Part shown: positions 19,128-28,663 of the stretch, in pieces | How positions within the stretch are numbered: position 1 is the stretch's first letter | Layout: the number at the start of each line of letters is the position of its first letter | From: Cyclobacteriaceae bacterium | Lineage (GTDB): Bacteria; Bacteroidota; Bacteroidia; Cytophagales; Cyclobacteriaceae | NCBI GenBank assembly: GCA_020832375.1 | Contig: JAFIEW010000003.1 | Coordinates: 1-64,000 of the forward strand | Direction: 5' to 3' | Length of the DNA stretch: 64,000 nucleotides | Made by a program: the position numbers and the translations under genes | The notes under the pieces: generated by a model | Databases searched by the model: none | Told to the model about the DNA's origin: nothing | Seen by the model: only the letters and a program-made list of their open reading frames with translations

Positions 19128-20045
19128 CTATTGGGCTTGACTTTGATGATGATGGCAGTATTGGTTTGGCTTGCTAGTTCGATTTTTACAAGGATTCCCC
19201 GCTCTAGTAACTCCTAAGCAGGTCGTGTTTTTTTCTTGGGATGAGGACTCATCTGGTAGCTCCCGTATTATTGCAGAGCGAAAATTCACCTTAAAAGACC
19301 ACTGACTAATATCAAAATTACGTTCAAGGATATCCTCTAAGCTGTCTGGCAAGTGATAAAAGAAATCTATACCCGTAAAAGCTTCTAGTGAATCAATACT
19401 CACAGCAAAGGATGATAAGTCGACTTTACTACCTTCGTGAGGTAAAATGAAACCGATCGCTTTCAATTCAGGCTCACATATGTCGAGGATTGCCTTGTAG
19501 TAATAAGAGGGAATAGCAACTTCGTTATCTCCGATACTTTGTAGACTATCGAATAGTACACCTGCAGTTACCACATATATAGAATCATTATCTACTGCAA
19601 ATTGCCTTACTAATTCTTCCAATCGCGACCATATACCTCTATTAAAAGCGGGAAGTTGCGGACTCATATTAGACAAATAAAAGGTTTCACTCATGGCTTC
19701 ACTACTAAAGTTTCTATCTCCAGCAGGTATTAAATGGCCTCGGTCATAACCTGAACCTCTGTAATCTGACAATTCTGCAGAACCCGTTGCTACTTCTGGA
19801 TCGGGCCGAAAGTCGTCTGTACGTTGAGTTGCTTGAGTAAGCACCTGCTCTCTAGTAAGTAAATAGGCAACCCATAGGGGCTGCTCATGCTTTTCAGAAT
19901 AAGAAAGCTTAAAGTAACGCTTTTCTATCTGTTGATTTTGAGTAGTATCAAAAGGGGTAAAATCAAAAGACTGAGCCCGTGAATGAGCGCAAAGTAAAAT
20001 GCTCATCGCAAGTAAAAAAAGAAAAAGAACTGATTGATGACGCAT
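19128..20045 (-). CDS. exported DNA/RNA non-specific endonuclease (NUC1) with C-terminal Cys/His motif
   Basis: The protein has 305 residues. The signal peptide is residues 1-25 (ending HSRAQ). The NUC1/ColA-type beta-beta-alpha-metal nuclease core has DRGH at 101-104 (catalytic His104), a SNMSPQ segment at 125-130 and the metal-ligand region FNRGIW with Asn135. It degrades DNA and RNA with a divalent metal, here outside the cytoplasm. An unusual tail (about 273-300) carries CX9CX10CX2H (C276, C286, C297, H300 or a neighbouring His), resembling the short DUF5763-type Cys/His module. It may bind zinc or nucleic acid. The gene stands alone. Confidence 0.9.
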   Translation of the reverse strand: MRHQSVLFLFLLAMSILLCAHSRAQSFDFTPFDTTQNQQIEKRYFKLSYSEKHEQPLWVAYLLTREQVLTQATQRTDDFRPDPEVATGSAELSDYRGSGYDRGHLIPAGDRNFSSEAMSETFYLSNMSPQLPAFNRGIWSRLEELVRQFAVDNDSIYVVTAGVLFDSLQSIGDNEVAIPSYYYKAILDICEPELKAIGFILPHEGSKVDLSSFAVSIDSLEAFTGIDFFYHLPDSLEDILERNFDISQWSFKVNFRSAIIRELPDESSSQEKNTTCLGVTRAGNPCKNRTSKPNQYCHHHQSQAQ

Positions 20046-20415
20046 ATTTTTAAAATGACTGATAAAGCATAAAACAAAGTGCTTAGGGTCTTAAGTAGTA
20101 TCAGATACTGTAGGTTCGAGGTAAAAAAGCGATGATGTAGTATTTTACCTCGAGCTAAAGCCTAAAAAATAGAAGATTATGAGCATGAAACTAAGACTCA
20201 AAATATCAAAATTGACATTTTTATTCGAAAGTTTAAAAAGATCATAGGCATACAAAAATGGAATTCAATTCATATTTCTTTAAAAATATGCATACTGACT
20301 GTTTTTCATCAATCGTTTTTTAACAGGCATTATAACTTAATCCTATATCATTTAAAAGAAATTCAATGATAAAATTGAACAAAAAACGAATAAACAAGTG
20401 TCAGGCTAGTCTTCC
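20046..20415. other. intergenic region upstream of the nuclease gene
   Basis: No gene is supportable. It presumably carries the nuclease promoter; no clear TAnnTTTG match was found by eye. Confidence 0.35.
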
Positions 20416-20448
20416 AAAAAAAGCAAGCTTCTATTTGAAACTTGCTTT
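20416..20448 (-). terminator. terminator-like hairpin with upstream TTAAGTTTGGTT box
   Basis: A 12-bp stem (20420-20431 with 20437-20448) has a 6-nt loop. Its single non-Watson-Crick position is G-U on the minus strand but C-A on the plus strand, which favours minus-strand transcription. A T7 tract follows on the minus strand. Upstream on that strand is TTAAGTTTGGTT, related to the box before the 8231-8264 hairpin. It is about 650 nt beyond the DUF2807 stop. Confidence 0.65.
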
Positions 20449-21096
20449 CCCACTTTAAACCAAACTTAACAAACTACATTTTAATACATTACATTTTTCA
20501 TGCCAAAAATAGAACCTAAGCAAGAATGTACATTACTTTTTAAACAAAACCCTAATTAAAGCTTATCTAATGAACATTTCATAACATAATCACCCTATAA
20601 AAATAATTTCTCCCCAACTTTATTCTTTGAAAGTGATTCGTGTTTTCATCCCTATTAAGTAAATCAATCTAAACCTCAAATTATACTAACCTTCAAAATA
20701 GAATCATCAACTATTGAGAATATAGTAGGTTTTTGCGAGAAGCTTTTAAAAAAAATATCTGTTGACGCCTATTTCCCTTTGACTAAACGGTAAGCGACGC
20801 ATACTAAAATTTGTATAATTCGCGAATAGCATTATACTATGAAACCATTTGCATGCAGCTAATAAAGCTATTACAAAATATGAGCTCAAATATTAAGCTA
20901 TAGGATAAATCACAAAAGAAACTTTACATCAAACCTCTGACAAGCTAAAGAATGGAATTAAGTTGCCATAATCTAATGTTTGTTGCTTACACGAAATCTT
21001 TAGAATATTAAAAGAGTCATTTCAAGCAATACTGCGAATAATTTTAGTTGTAAATACCTAAAAAAGTTTAATCTATTTAAGTGTAGTTAAACCATA
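20449..21096. other. gene-free region between the hairpin and the DUF2807 gene
   Basis: No open frame is supportable. There is one 10-bp palindrome ATTCGCGAAT (20818-20827). The segment may be a long 3' untranslated region or encode a small RNA ending at the 20416-20448 hairpin. Confidence 0.35.
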
Positions 21097-22050
21097 TCAC
21101 ATCACCTTTATACTGCTCGCACCAGAAGACTGTACATTTACAGCTGCAGTGCCACTCACCTTAAGGTCTGAAGCACCACTAATTTTACCATCGATAGTGC
21201 CACTCACTCGTAATTTTGCATCGCTTGCACCAGAGCAGTAAATGCTAGCATCGGCCGATTCGAATTGATTCCCTTTCAAACTACTAGCCCCAGAAAGATT
21301 AATTTGAACAAAATTAACCTGCCCATTTAACTTAAAATTAGAAGCCCCGCCTCCATTCAAATTCCAATTACCTCCATTTACCTCAGCCTTCATGTCCGAT
21401 GCACCAGACAGCTTGATTGTTGCATCTTCTGCTGACAGATATTTTAACTTAAGGTCCGATGCACCTGATGCTGATGCTGATAAATGCTTCACATCAATAC
21501 TTCCTTTTAAATCTGATGCACCAGTACTAGACAACTCTAAGCCTGCACTACTTTTCAAACTGCTCATATCTATACTAGAGGCACCTTTCATAATGATTTT
21601 TGCATCATTAGAGATTTCAAATGCCCCGACTATTGCATCGGCTGCGCTAGAAAAATTTAACTCTTCAAAAAGAGGCATCGCTATTTTTAAATTGATGGCT
21701 GTTTTAGACTTGCTAATCATAAGATTAATCCCCAAAAAACCTGTTTCCGTACGCGGATATTTGATTGTAAGTCTTCCATCTATTAAGTCGTATTCAACTT
21801 TGTCGAGCACCTCGCTTTCGCCTACTGCAACCAAACTAAAGCGATCGTCTTGGGTAATTTCAATATTGAAAGGTCCTTGAACAATAAGCGACTGAAAGTT
21901 ACGCAGCGGTATGATACGCTCTTCGGTGAGTTTTTTATTGTTGACAATCTCTGCATCGGCAGTTGCTATCGTTGGATTGGCTGCTACCATACGGGCAATA
22001 AGCATCATCATCAAAACAACAAGAAATGGAATAAATGCTAAATGTCTCAT
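21097..22050 (-). CDS. secreted DUF2807 (head-GIN) protein
   Basis: The protein has 317 residues with a signal peptide (MRHLAFIPFLVVLMMMLIARMVAA). The mature part is a DUF2807 domain: a repetitive right-handed beta-helix type sequence with SGAS(D/S)LK units recurring roughly every 18-20 residues from about residue 140 to the end. DUF2807 proteins are described as putative adhesin heads but have no proven function. It is the last gene of the padR-pspC-DUF2807 unit, 74 bp behind the PspC gene, whose own C-terminus has the same kind of repeat. Confidence 0.85.
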   Translation of the reverse strand: MRHLAFIPFLVVLMMMLIARMVAANPTIATADAEIVNNKKLTEERIIPLRNFQSLIVQGPFNIEITQDDRFSLVAVGESEVLDKVEYDLIDGRLTIKYPRTETGFLGINLMISKSKTAINLKIAMPLFEELNFSSAADAIVGAFEISNDAKIIMKGASSIDMSSLKSSAGLELSSTGASDLKGSIDVKHLSASASGASDLKLKYLSAEDATIKLSGASDMKAEVNGGNWNLNGGGASNFKLNGQVNFVQINLSGASSLKGNQFESADASIYCSGASDAKLRVSGTIDGKISGASDLKVSGTAAVNVQSSGASSIKVM

Positions 22051-22124
22051 GAGTTCAAAATTTTAATGAAATTAAAAGGGATGTCATTGTGATAAAATGA
22101 AAACTACTTTTCAAAAACCTATAT

Positions 22125-24662
22125 TTAATCGATCGATCTTATTTTAGATCCACCACTAATACTCTGCGAGCTTACGTTTGCTCCCCCTTTATACCTGAGA
22201 GAAGAAGCGCCACTTAAATCAATGCTCAATTCCTCAGATGCATAAACATCTGCTTTGGTTGCACCGCTAGCTCGAAGTTTTACACTATTTGCCTTCAATT
22301 CCATCAAATCAGCTTTTGAAGCACCACTGAAGCGTGCATCAATAGAATTTACCTCTCCTTTTAAGTTGACCTTGGATGCGCCGCTTAACTCTAAATTTAC
22401 CAGGTCATATTGAATAAATCCACTTTTCAAATCGGAAGCCCCACTTAGCTTAATCTTTAAATCATTACCTCTAAAATCACCAAGAACCAACTTATTCCCG
22501 CCAGATAGCTTGACCATTTCTAAATCGGGAATACCAATCAAAATCTTAAATCGATCATCATAGATTTCAAAATTTCTAATAAAGTTGAAAAAATTAAATC
22601 GAACATTTGACTTTCTTTCTCCCAATAGATAAAGACGATTCCCTTTTTCCTCAATTTTTAGGTCTTCCAGTCTGGATTCACCCTCTGCACTATATCTTAA
22701 AAAAGGCTCATCGCTCACAATGATTTTGATCTCATGAATACCAGTGGCTACAATTTCATTAACAGCACCAATAACCATTGGCTCAGTAAGGCTATTATCG
22801 CCAAAAAATAGACTGACTTGATCCTTATTGCCTGTAAACGATGAAAGATTTTCATCGCATGAATCACAACTAAGCCTCCCCTCCTTGAAATAGATGGCCT
22901 TCCCTTGTTTTACAGCTTCTAAGACTTTCGGGCTTAGCGAAAAAACATCCAAAAGAGATGGTGCAAGTGTAATTGGTGTACCTTCAGGAATCATTAAGCT
23001 TACTTTAGCGGATTGGTTACGCCACTTAGCATCACTATCTAGTCGAAGCTTCTTTTCAAAAGACCAAGTAGAATCATTGAATTGCTCATAGTATACATAA
23101 GTTTGAGAGGCATGCTTTCTTGCATCAGATTTACTAGAACCAGATGCAAATACCTCTTTGCTGATATGCATCACGCTATCTATGCTTTGCTTAAGCTGAT
23201 ACTTAATAGATACTCCTGCAGCGTCTGAATTTTCTATATTGTCAAAATATACCCCTTCCGAATCAAGCGGATAACTATCTATATTGATAATACTATCATT
23301 TGATTTGAACTGAGCAGCAAGAGAAATCACGCCAATGACCATAACAACGAAAGCAACAATTGTGATCGCAATACACACCGCATTAAAGGTTGCTTTCATA
23401 GCTTTTCTACGAATTAATATTGCCAAGCCATTGGCAAAAAGCAATACACCTAAAAGTAGATTGGTAATTGAGAAAGCAATGATAATATAATGAGGTAAAG
23501 TGGCCTTTAAATGCTCTTCTATCCACCATAGTTCGTCCACCCCTAGATCATAAAACAGAAATTGCGATAATCCCATATTATGAGTTAGGCCATAGTATAT
23601 TAAGGGCAAGGTAAAGGCTTGAACTAAAAATGTAATTCCCAGCAATAATAAAAAGGCAGATGCCAAAATAACTATCAGTTGAAGCAAAAAGCTAAAAACT
23701 GGTTTGCCTTCTGTAGATGCCCAAGTACCAAACTTACCAATCATTCGAAAAGGAAACAACAGAATACTGCTTGCCGCTGACTCTCCAGAAGTATTCTCTG
23801 CAGTAAAACTATTTTTTATACTTTTCTCAATATTTTCAATATTGATAGGATCCCCCTTCATTTCCATCTTTTGGGTGATGCTTTTGGCTTGAGGCGTGAT
23901 GACCCATAGTACTAGATAAATCAAAACTCCAATCAAATAAATAAAGCTTAGCACTACGAATAGCACCCTAAAAATCACAGGATCAACACCAAAATAATGG
24001 GCTAAGCCCTTAGACACTCCCCCCACAACGGCGTCTTCTCGGTCTCTGTACAACTTACGGACCTTTTTCTGCTCTGGTAAAGATTTACGGCTGGGTAGTG
24101 CGATCCAAAGTACCACATAAGATAAAAACACTATTGGCGAAAGTGGTGAGATGCCAAAAAATAAGGAAGCAGGAATGAAAAAATTAAAAAATCCAAGCAG
24201 GGCAATTATTCGAACCCAAAGAGGATCTACCTTTAACCGATAAGCAATACCTGAAGCTACACCTCCAATCAAGCGATTATCAAGGTTTCTGATCATCCGC
24301 TTAGGATCTTCATCCAAGGAGAATAAGCTACTTTTATCTTCATTTGCCTCTTCTGTTTTCGATTCTTCCTCTTTTTTATCTGAGCTAGCGCCGTCATTCA
24401 TAGCCTCAAAGTCAGCTACGGTCCCCATGACGGAGATGACTTCATCGACATCTGAAAGTGTCACAACCTGCTGACTCCCCTTAAGCTTAGCCAAAAACTT
24501 CTCAGCTATACGCCTCTCTATATCATCCACTATCTCCTGGCTATCTTCAAAACTTGAAAAATAACGGGTAACAGCATCTAAATACTTCTTTAGCTGCTCA
24601 TAACCATCTTCCTCTACATGGAAGACGATCGCACTTATACTTATACTGATACTTTTTTTCAT
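22125..24662 (-). CDS. PspC-domain membrane protein with DUF2807-like C-terminus
   Basis: The protein has 845 residues. Residues 1-90 are a helical cytoplasmic domain (HVEEDGYEQLKKYLDAV; DIERRIAEKF) of the type seen before PspC in Bacteroidota. Two PspC domains follow (about 122-190 and 203-260), each starting with a basic RxxxxGGVxxGxA motif and carrying membrane helices. Further membrane segments lie at about 320-470, then a periplasmic part ending in SGAS repeats like DUF2807. PspC proteins take part in phage-shock-type envelope stress signalling. It lies between padR and the DUF2807 gene in one unit. Which ligand the beta-helix senses is unknown. Confidence 0.88.
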   Translation of the reverse strand: MKKSISISISAIVFHVEEDGYEQLKKYLDAVTRYFSSFEDSQEIVDDIERRIAEKFLAKLKGSQQVVTLSDVDEVISVMGTVADFEAMNDGASSDKKEEESKTEEANEDKSSLFSLDEDPKRMIRNLDNRLIGGVASGIAYRLKVDPLWVRIIALLGFFNFFIPASLFFGISPLSPIVFLSYVVLWIALPSRKSLPEQKKVRKLYRDREDAVVGGVSKGLAHYFGVDPVIFRVLFVVLSFIYLIGVLIYLVLWVITPQAKSITQKMEMKGDPINIENIEKSIKNSFTAENTSGESAASSILLFPFRMIGKFGTWASTEGKPVFSFLLQLIVILASAFLLLLGITFLVQAFTLPLIYYGLTHNMGLSQFLFYDLGVDELWWIEEHLKATLPHYIIIAFSITNLLLGVLLFANGLAILIRRKAMKATFNAVCIAITIVAFVVMVIGVISLAAQFKSNDSIINIDSYPLDSEGVYFDNIENSDAAGVSIKYQLKQSIDSVMHISKEVFASGSSKSDARKHASQTYVYYEQFNDSTWSFEKKLRLDSDAKWRNQSAKVSLMIPEGTPITLAPSLLDVFSLSPKVLEAVKQGKAIYFKEGRLSCDSCDENLSSFTGNKDQVSLFFGDNSLTEPMVIGAVNEIVATGIHEIKIIVSDEPFLRYSAEGESRLEDLKIEEKGNRLYLLGERKSNVRFNFFNFIRNFEIYDDRFKILIGIPDLEMVKLSGGNKLVLGDFRGNDLKIKLSGASDLKSGFIQYDLVNLELSGASKVNLKGEVNSIDARFSGASKADLMELKANSVKLRASGATKADVYASEELSIDLSGASSLRYKGGANVSSQSISGGSKIRSID

Positions 24663-24777
24663 GATTATATCCTTTTATCAGCCTTTGAAGCTTGTAGTTT
24701 CAGTAGCTGTTGATTTTTAATTTTTTTAAGGTATTCCTTTCGTAAAAATTGATGCAAATGGTTCGGCATTATAAACT

Positions 24778-25113
24778 TTACTGATCTGCCTTTTTGACTA
24801 TATAGGTAGTCGATTGCTGAAGCTCATCCCAAGTTTTACCTAGCTGATCAGTAAAGGATTCCCCCTCCTTTGTAAGCTTAAAATACTTCCGGGGTGGCCC
24901 TGATGTCGATTCCTCCCAGCGGTATTCGACCAAACCCGCATTTTTGAGGCGTGTCATTAGCGGATATACAGTTCCCTCCACCACGATCATTTTCGCTTCA
25001 GTGAGTTCTTCCAATATATCCGATGCATAAACCTCGCCGCGTGAAATAATTTTGAGAATGCAGTATTCCAAAATCCCTTTCCGCATCTGTACCTGTGTGT
25101 TTTCTATCTTCAT
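24778..25113 (-). CDS. PadR-family transcriptional regulator
   Basis: The protein has 111 residues, a minimal PadR (subfamily 1) winged helix: KGILEYCILKIISRGEVYASDI, the recognition region with VVEGTVYPLMTRLKNAGLV, and the wing RWEESTSGPPRKYFKLT. PadR proteins are repressors that release DNA on a small-molecule or envelope signal. It is the first gene before the PspC gene (115 bp gap), and PadR beside PspC is a recurrent pair in Bacteroidota. It probably controls its own operon. Confidence 0.9.
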   Translation of the reverse strand: MKIENTQVQMRKGILEYCILKIISRGEVYASDILEELTEAKMIVVEGTVYPLMTRLKNAGLVEYRWEESTSGPPRKYFKLTKEGESFTDQLGKTWDELQQSTTYIVKKADQ

Positions 25114-26106
25114 AATTTCATTTTTAGCAGGATCAATATTGAAAAACAGCCATGGACGTATAGTTTTCCAACAAGATGAAACAAAGGTAATATTCAGTAC
25201 TTTGTTTTACAAGGTATTGGGTTAAAAAGTTGCAGTAGAAATAAAAATAATTTTAAAATCTAGCTTGTCTTAAGAATTTAAGGCTTTTTACTTTGCTTGG
25301 GATGAGGCTACAACCACACTTCACACATAAAAATATATTAAACCATAGTAAAAATGGCTTACCAGCCTTATCAAGAGTAGCCTTTGGTTCACAAATAATT
25401 GCCGGATAAATTGAAATATGCCTATCTGCAAGATTGCAGATGTCACTTTACAAAAAGCTAGGCAAAGCCTCAAGACAAATAAGAATCATTGTGAAACATT
25501 GTGTAAAGCATTGAGCGACATTGTGTAATTTTATAGGTCACAGAGTAGCACCAATGTTAGCATAGTGGATCACAGAGTAAAATCATCTATGTTAACTTAA
25601 GTTAATTGATTTAGACGAAATTCATTACTTGATGACAAAACAGCTCAGTTCTATAAACTAGCGGATAAGCATAATTTGAAATTTTGAATAACGATAAACC
25701 AACTGCATAATTGGGAAAAGCAATTACCTGAAATGACGGTTCTATTAAAACAAATCCTGCTTATTTCGCACAAGTCAGAAAATTATCAGCTATATCAAAG
25801 CAGCCCTGAAATAAAGTAAGAAATATTTTCTGAATACAGATCTTAAAAAAAGATATACCTAATTCTCAATCAGCAAAAATTCTTTTAATCCCATTAATTG
25901 ATTATTTGCCATTTCTCACAAGAAACAAAAGACTTAAAACTATCGAGTGAAAAATTTACTATACCAACTGCTTTTTATACATTTGTTTTTACAATTATTC
26001 GTGTGACAAGCATTTGATTATTTTGGCCTTAAAGAACAATGCAAGCTAAAATTAATCAATTTAAGGTGTCGTACTTAATACAAAATAAAAAGCAAACAAC
26101 AATATT
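25114..26106. other. 1-kb gene-free region between padR and the aldehyde dehydrogenase gene
   Basis: No gene is supportable on either strand. It holds one exact TTTG-N3-GGGATGAG motif (25292-25306) and a short direct repeat TCACAGAGTA at 25537-25546 and 25569-25578 (32-bp period). A TACATTTG (25978-25985) matches the -7 consensus 120 bp before the dehydrogenase start. It should carry divergent promoters. Confidence 0.45.
25292..25306 (+). repeat. TTTG-N3-GGGATGAG intergenic motif
   Basis: Exact copy: TTTG, three bases, GGGATGAG. It lies about 180 bp upstream of padR, on the opposite strand. Function unknown. Confidence 0.5.
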
Positions 26107-27645
26107 ATGAGTAATATGAAGGATGTACTGGAGCAATTAGGAATTGAATCAACCAACTCGGGCGTCATGATTGGCAGCCGAAAAGTAGCTTCGACAGGAG
26201 CCGAGATAGGATCTTACTCACCCGTTGATGGTACACTAATAGCTAAGGTAAACTGTGGCGACAAAGCAACCTATGAAGAAGTGATAAAAGCATCAAAGGA
26301 AGCTTTCGAAAAATGGCAGATGCTCACCGCACCACAGCGCGGCGAAATAGTGAGGCAAATAGGCAATGCCCTGCGTGAATATAAAGAGCCATTAGGCAAA
26401 TTGGTAAGTTACGAAATGGGTAAATCCTATCAAGAAGGACTTGGTGAGGTTCAAGAAATGATAGACATCTGCGATTTTGCAGTAGGTTTAAGTCGTCAGT
26501 TGTATGGCCTTACTATGCATTCAGAGCGGCCTTCACACCGTATGTATGAACAATACCACCCACTAGGCATAGTGGGTATCATTTCCGCTTTCAACTTTCC
26601 TGTGGCGGTTTGGTCTTGGAATACGGCCTTAGCTTGGGTGTGTGGGGATGTTACAGTATGGAAGCCTTCTGAAAAAGTACCACTTACAGCGATTGCCTGC
26701 CAAAACATTACTCAGGAGGTAATGGAGAAAAATGGTATTGATTATGCGGTAAGCAGTCTTATAGTAGGTGATGCTGCCATTGGTGAGTTAATATCACATG
26801 ACAAGCGCGTACCTTTAGTTTCTGCCACAGGCTCTATACCTATGGGACGCAAAGTAGGCACGGCTGTAGCACAACGCTTAGGCAAGTCACTTTTGGAATT
26901 GGGAGGAAATAATGCAATCATCATGACCGAGCATGCAGACTTAGAAAGTTGCTTAGTAGGCGCTGTATTTGGCGCTGTAGGTACCTGTGGTCAAAGATGT
27001 ACAAGCACTCGACGTATCATCATACATGAAAGCATTTTTGAGAATGTAAAAGCTGCCATGAAGAAGGCATACGGACAACTTCGAATCGGTGACCCTCTCA
27101 ACAGCAATAATCACGTGGGGCCTCTCATCGATAAAGATGCAGTTGCTGCTTATGAACATGCTTTAAAGGCTGTAATAGAGCAAGGAGGTAAGGAGATAGT
27201 AGCCGGAGGAGTGTTAGATGGTGATGCTTATGCATCTGGATGCTACGTGAAGCCTGCAATTTTTGAAGCTGAAAATCATTACGAAATTGTTCAGCATGAG
27301 ACTTTTGCTCCCGTCTTGTATCTGATCAAGTATACTGGTGGAGTAGAGAATGCTATTGCTATACAAAATGATGTGCCTCAAGGTCTATCTTCGGCTATCA
27401 TGACTACTAACCTGAGGGAATCAGAGATCTTCCTTTCACATGCAGGTTCAGACTGCGGTATTGCCAATGTTAATATTGGAACCAGTGGAGCAGAAATTGG
27501 TGGTGCATTCGGAGGCGAAAAAGATACAGGTGGTGGTCGTGAATCAGGGTCAGATGCGTGGAAAATCTATATGCGACGTCAAACGAACACAATCAATTAC
27601 AGCACAGAAATCCCTTTAGCACAAGGAATAAAGTTTGATCTTTAA
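26107..27645 (+). CDS. ALDH7-type aldehyde dehydrogenase (aminoadipate-semialdehyde dehydrogenase-like)
   Basis: The protein has 512 residues. It matches the antiquitin/ALDH7A1 subfamily along its length, for example RGEIVRQIG, LVSYEMGKSYQEGLGEVQEM, LLELGGNNAII, GGAFGGEKDTGGGRESGSDA and the C-terminal PLAQGIKF. The general base is E264 (LELGG) and the catalytic cysteine C298 (GQRCTS). ALDH7 enzymes oxidise alpha-aminoadipate semialdehyde in lysine breakdown and can act on other aldehydes, using NAD. It stands alone and faces gldN across a shared terminator. The subfamily is clear; the in vivo substrate is inferred. Confidence 0.93.
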   Translation: MSNMKDVLEQLGIESTNSGVMIGSRKVASTGAEIGSYSPVDGTLIAKVNCGDKATYEEVIKASKEAFEKWQMLTAPQRGEIVRQIGNALREYKEPLGKLVSYEMGKSYQEGLGEVQEMIDICDFAVGLSRQLYGLTMHSERPSHRMYEQYHPLGIVGIISAFNFPVAVWSWNTALAWVCGDVTVWKPSEKVPLTAIACQNITQEVMEKNGIDYAVSSLIVGDAAIGELISHDKRVPLVSATGSIPMGRKVGTAVAQRLGKSLLELGGNNAIIMTEHADLESCLVGAVFGAVGTCGQRCTSTRRIIIHESIFENVKAAMKKAYGQLRIGDPLNSNNHVGPLIDKDAVAAYEHALKAVIEQGGKEIVAGGVLDGDAYASGCYVKPAIFEAENHYEIVQHETFAPVLYLIKYTGGVENAIAIQNDVPQGLSSAIMTTNLRESEIFLSHAGSDCGIANVNIGTSGAEIGGAFGGEKDTGGGRESGSDAWKIYMRRQTNTINYSTEIPLAQGIKFDL

Positions 27646-27713
27646 AAGAAAGTCACCATTTATGAGTTACAGAGGATTCATAATAAATGAATTTTAAATT
27701 AAAAAAGGCATAA

Positions 27714-27744
27714 AAAAACACCGAGTTATTCACTCGGTGTTTTT
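27714..27744. terminator. bidirectional terminator between the aldehyde dehydrogenase gene and gldN
   Basis: There is a stem of at least 12 bp (about 27715-27726 with 27732-27743), a 5-nt loop, and an A-run on the left with a T-run on the right. It sits between convergent genes and serves both. Confidence 0.9.
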
Positions 27745-27761
27745 ATTTATATCATATAATA

Positions 27762-28619
27762 TTAATACTCCCAAAGCTCATGCTCATACTCCATGAGTTG
27801 CTCCTCAATAAGCAATGAGCCTCTGGCTGCATCCTTTAAACCTTTATCATAAATATCAATAACACCTTCATCCAGTGGATTTTCGACCTTAGTTACCCTG
27901 GCTGAAAATAACCTTAAATTGAAGGCATCCGCTAAGTTTTTATGTTCTCTTGTATTCTGAGGGTTGAACCATATAGCTTCCTTAGGCATACTTTTAAAGA
28001 GATCAAACAACTCAGTGAATTTAAAATAACCGATTACCTTATTAAATTGTAAAGCATCATTCTTTTCCTGAGGAACGAAAAGTCCTAATGATTGAATATC
28101 CCAATAAACGCGAGACCTTTTTTTATCAAATTGCATTTCCTCAACTATATCGATTAAGGTAATATCAGCTGCTAGAAACTCCGTTGGCCCTGTATCAAAA
28201 TCGTCATCATTGCCGCCATCACCCCAAGGATCATCACCACTGCCAAAATCATCAAATCCACCACCGCCAAAATCATCAAGATCATCTCCCATGTCCGCAC
28301 CTGGAATTAACAGATTTTTTTCAAACTCCTCTACTGTCAACCTTTTTTCAAAATCTTCATCTTCGAATACAGCTATTTGGCCTCGTTTTGCCGCTTCAAT
28401 GATCACTTTAGTCATTTCATAACCCCTAGCTTTAAAAGGATGATTAATCTTTTCTTCAAGATCCATTCTCCTCCAGACCTTTTTTGTGAACATAATGTCA
28501 TCCCTGTGTATTGGATAAACACTATTTGGATTCCTATCTGGAAGAGTTTCTTGAGCTGCAAGCTGATTATCTAAGAAGATAATACAAGCAACTAAAATTA
28601 CAACTATTACATTTTTCAT
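27762..28619 (-). CDS. gldN: GldN, T9SS periplasmic ring/gliding protein
   Basis: The protein has 285 residues with a signal peptide (MKNVIVVILVACIIFLDNQLAAQ). GldN (PorN) forms a periplasmic ring with lipoprotein GldK below the outer membrane. The typical start region PNSVYPIHRDDIMFTKKVWRRMDL and the RVYWDIQSLGLFVP and FELFDLF-type segments are present. An unusual Gly/Asp-rich stretch (about residues 107-144) separates the two halves. It is the last gene of porP-gldK-gldL-gldM-gldN, 44 bp after gldM. Confidence 0.93.
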   Translation of the reverse strand: MKNVIVVILVACIIFLDNQLAAQETLPDRNPNSVYPIHRDDIMFTKKVWRRMDLEEKINHPFKARGYEMTKVIIEAAKRGQIAVFEDEDFEKRLTVEEFEKNLLIPGADMGDDLDDFGGGGFDDFGSGDDPWGDGGNDDDFDTGPTEFLAADITLIDIVEEMQFDKKRSRVYWDIQSLGLFVPQEKNDALQFNKVIGYFKFTELFDLFKSMPKEAIWFNPQNTREHKNLADAFNLRLFSARVTKVENPLDEGVIDIYDKGLKDAARGSLLIEEQLMEYEHELWEY

Positions 28620-28663
28620 AACACATTTAATTTATAACACCTTGTAGTAAGCTTGACAGGAGT

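Noticed and set aside
19231-19246. TTTT-N3-GGGATGAG inside the nuclease gene
   Set aside because: It differs from the intergenic motif at one position and lies within coding sequence; likely chance.
25537-25578. Direct repeat TCACAGAGTA with 32-bp period, checked as a possible CRISPR or iteron
   Set aside because: Only two units of 10 bp and unrelated surroundings; no third unit and no cas or rep gene.
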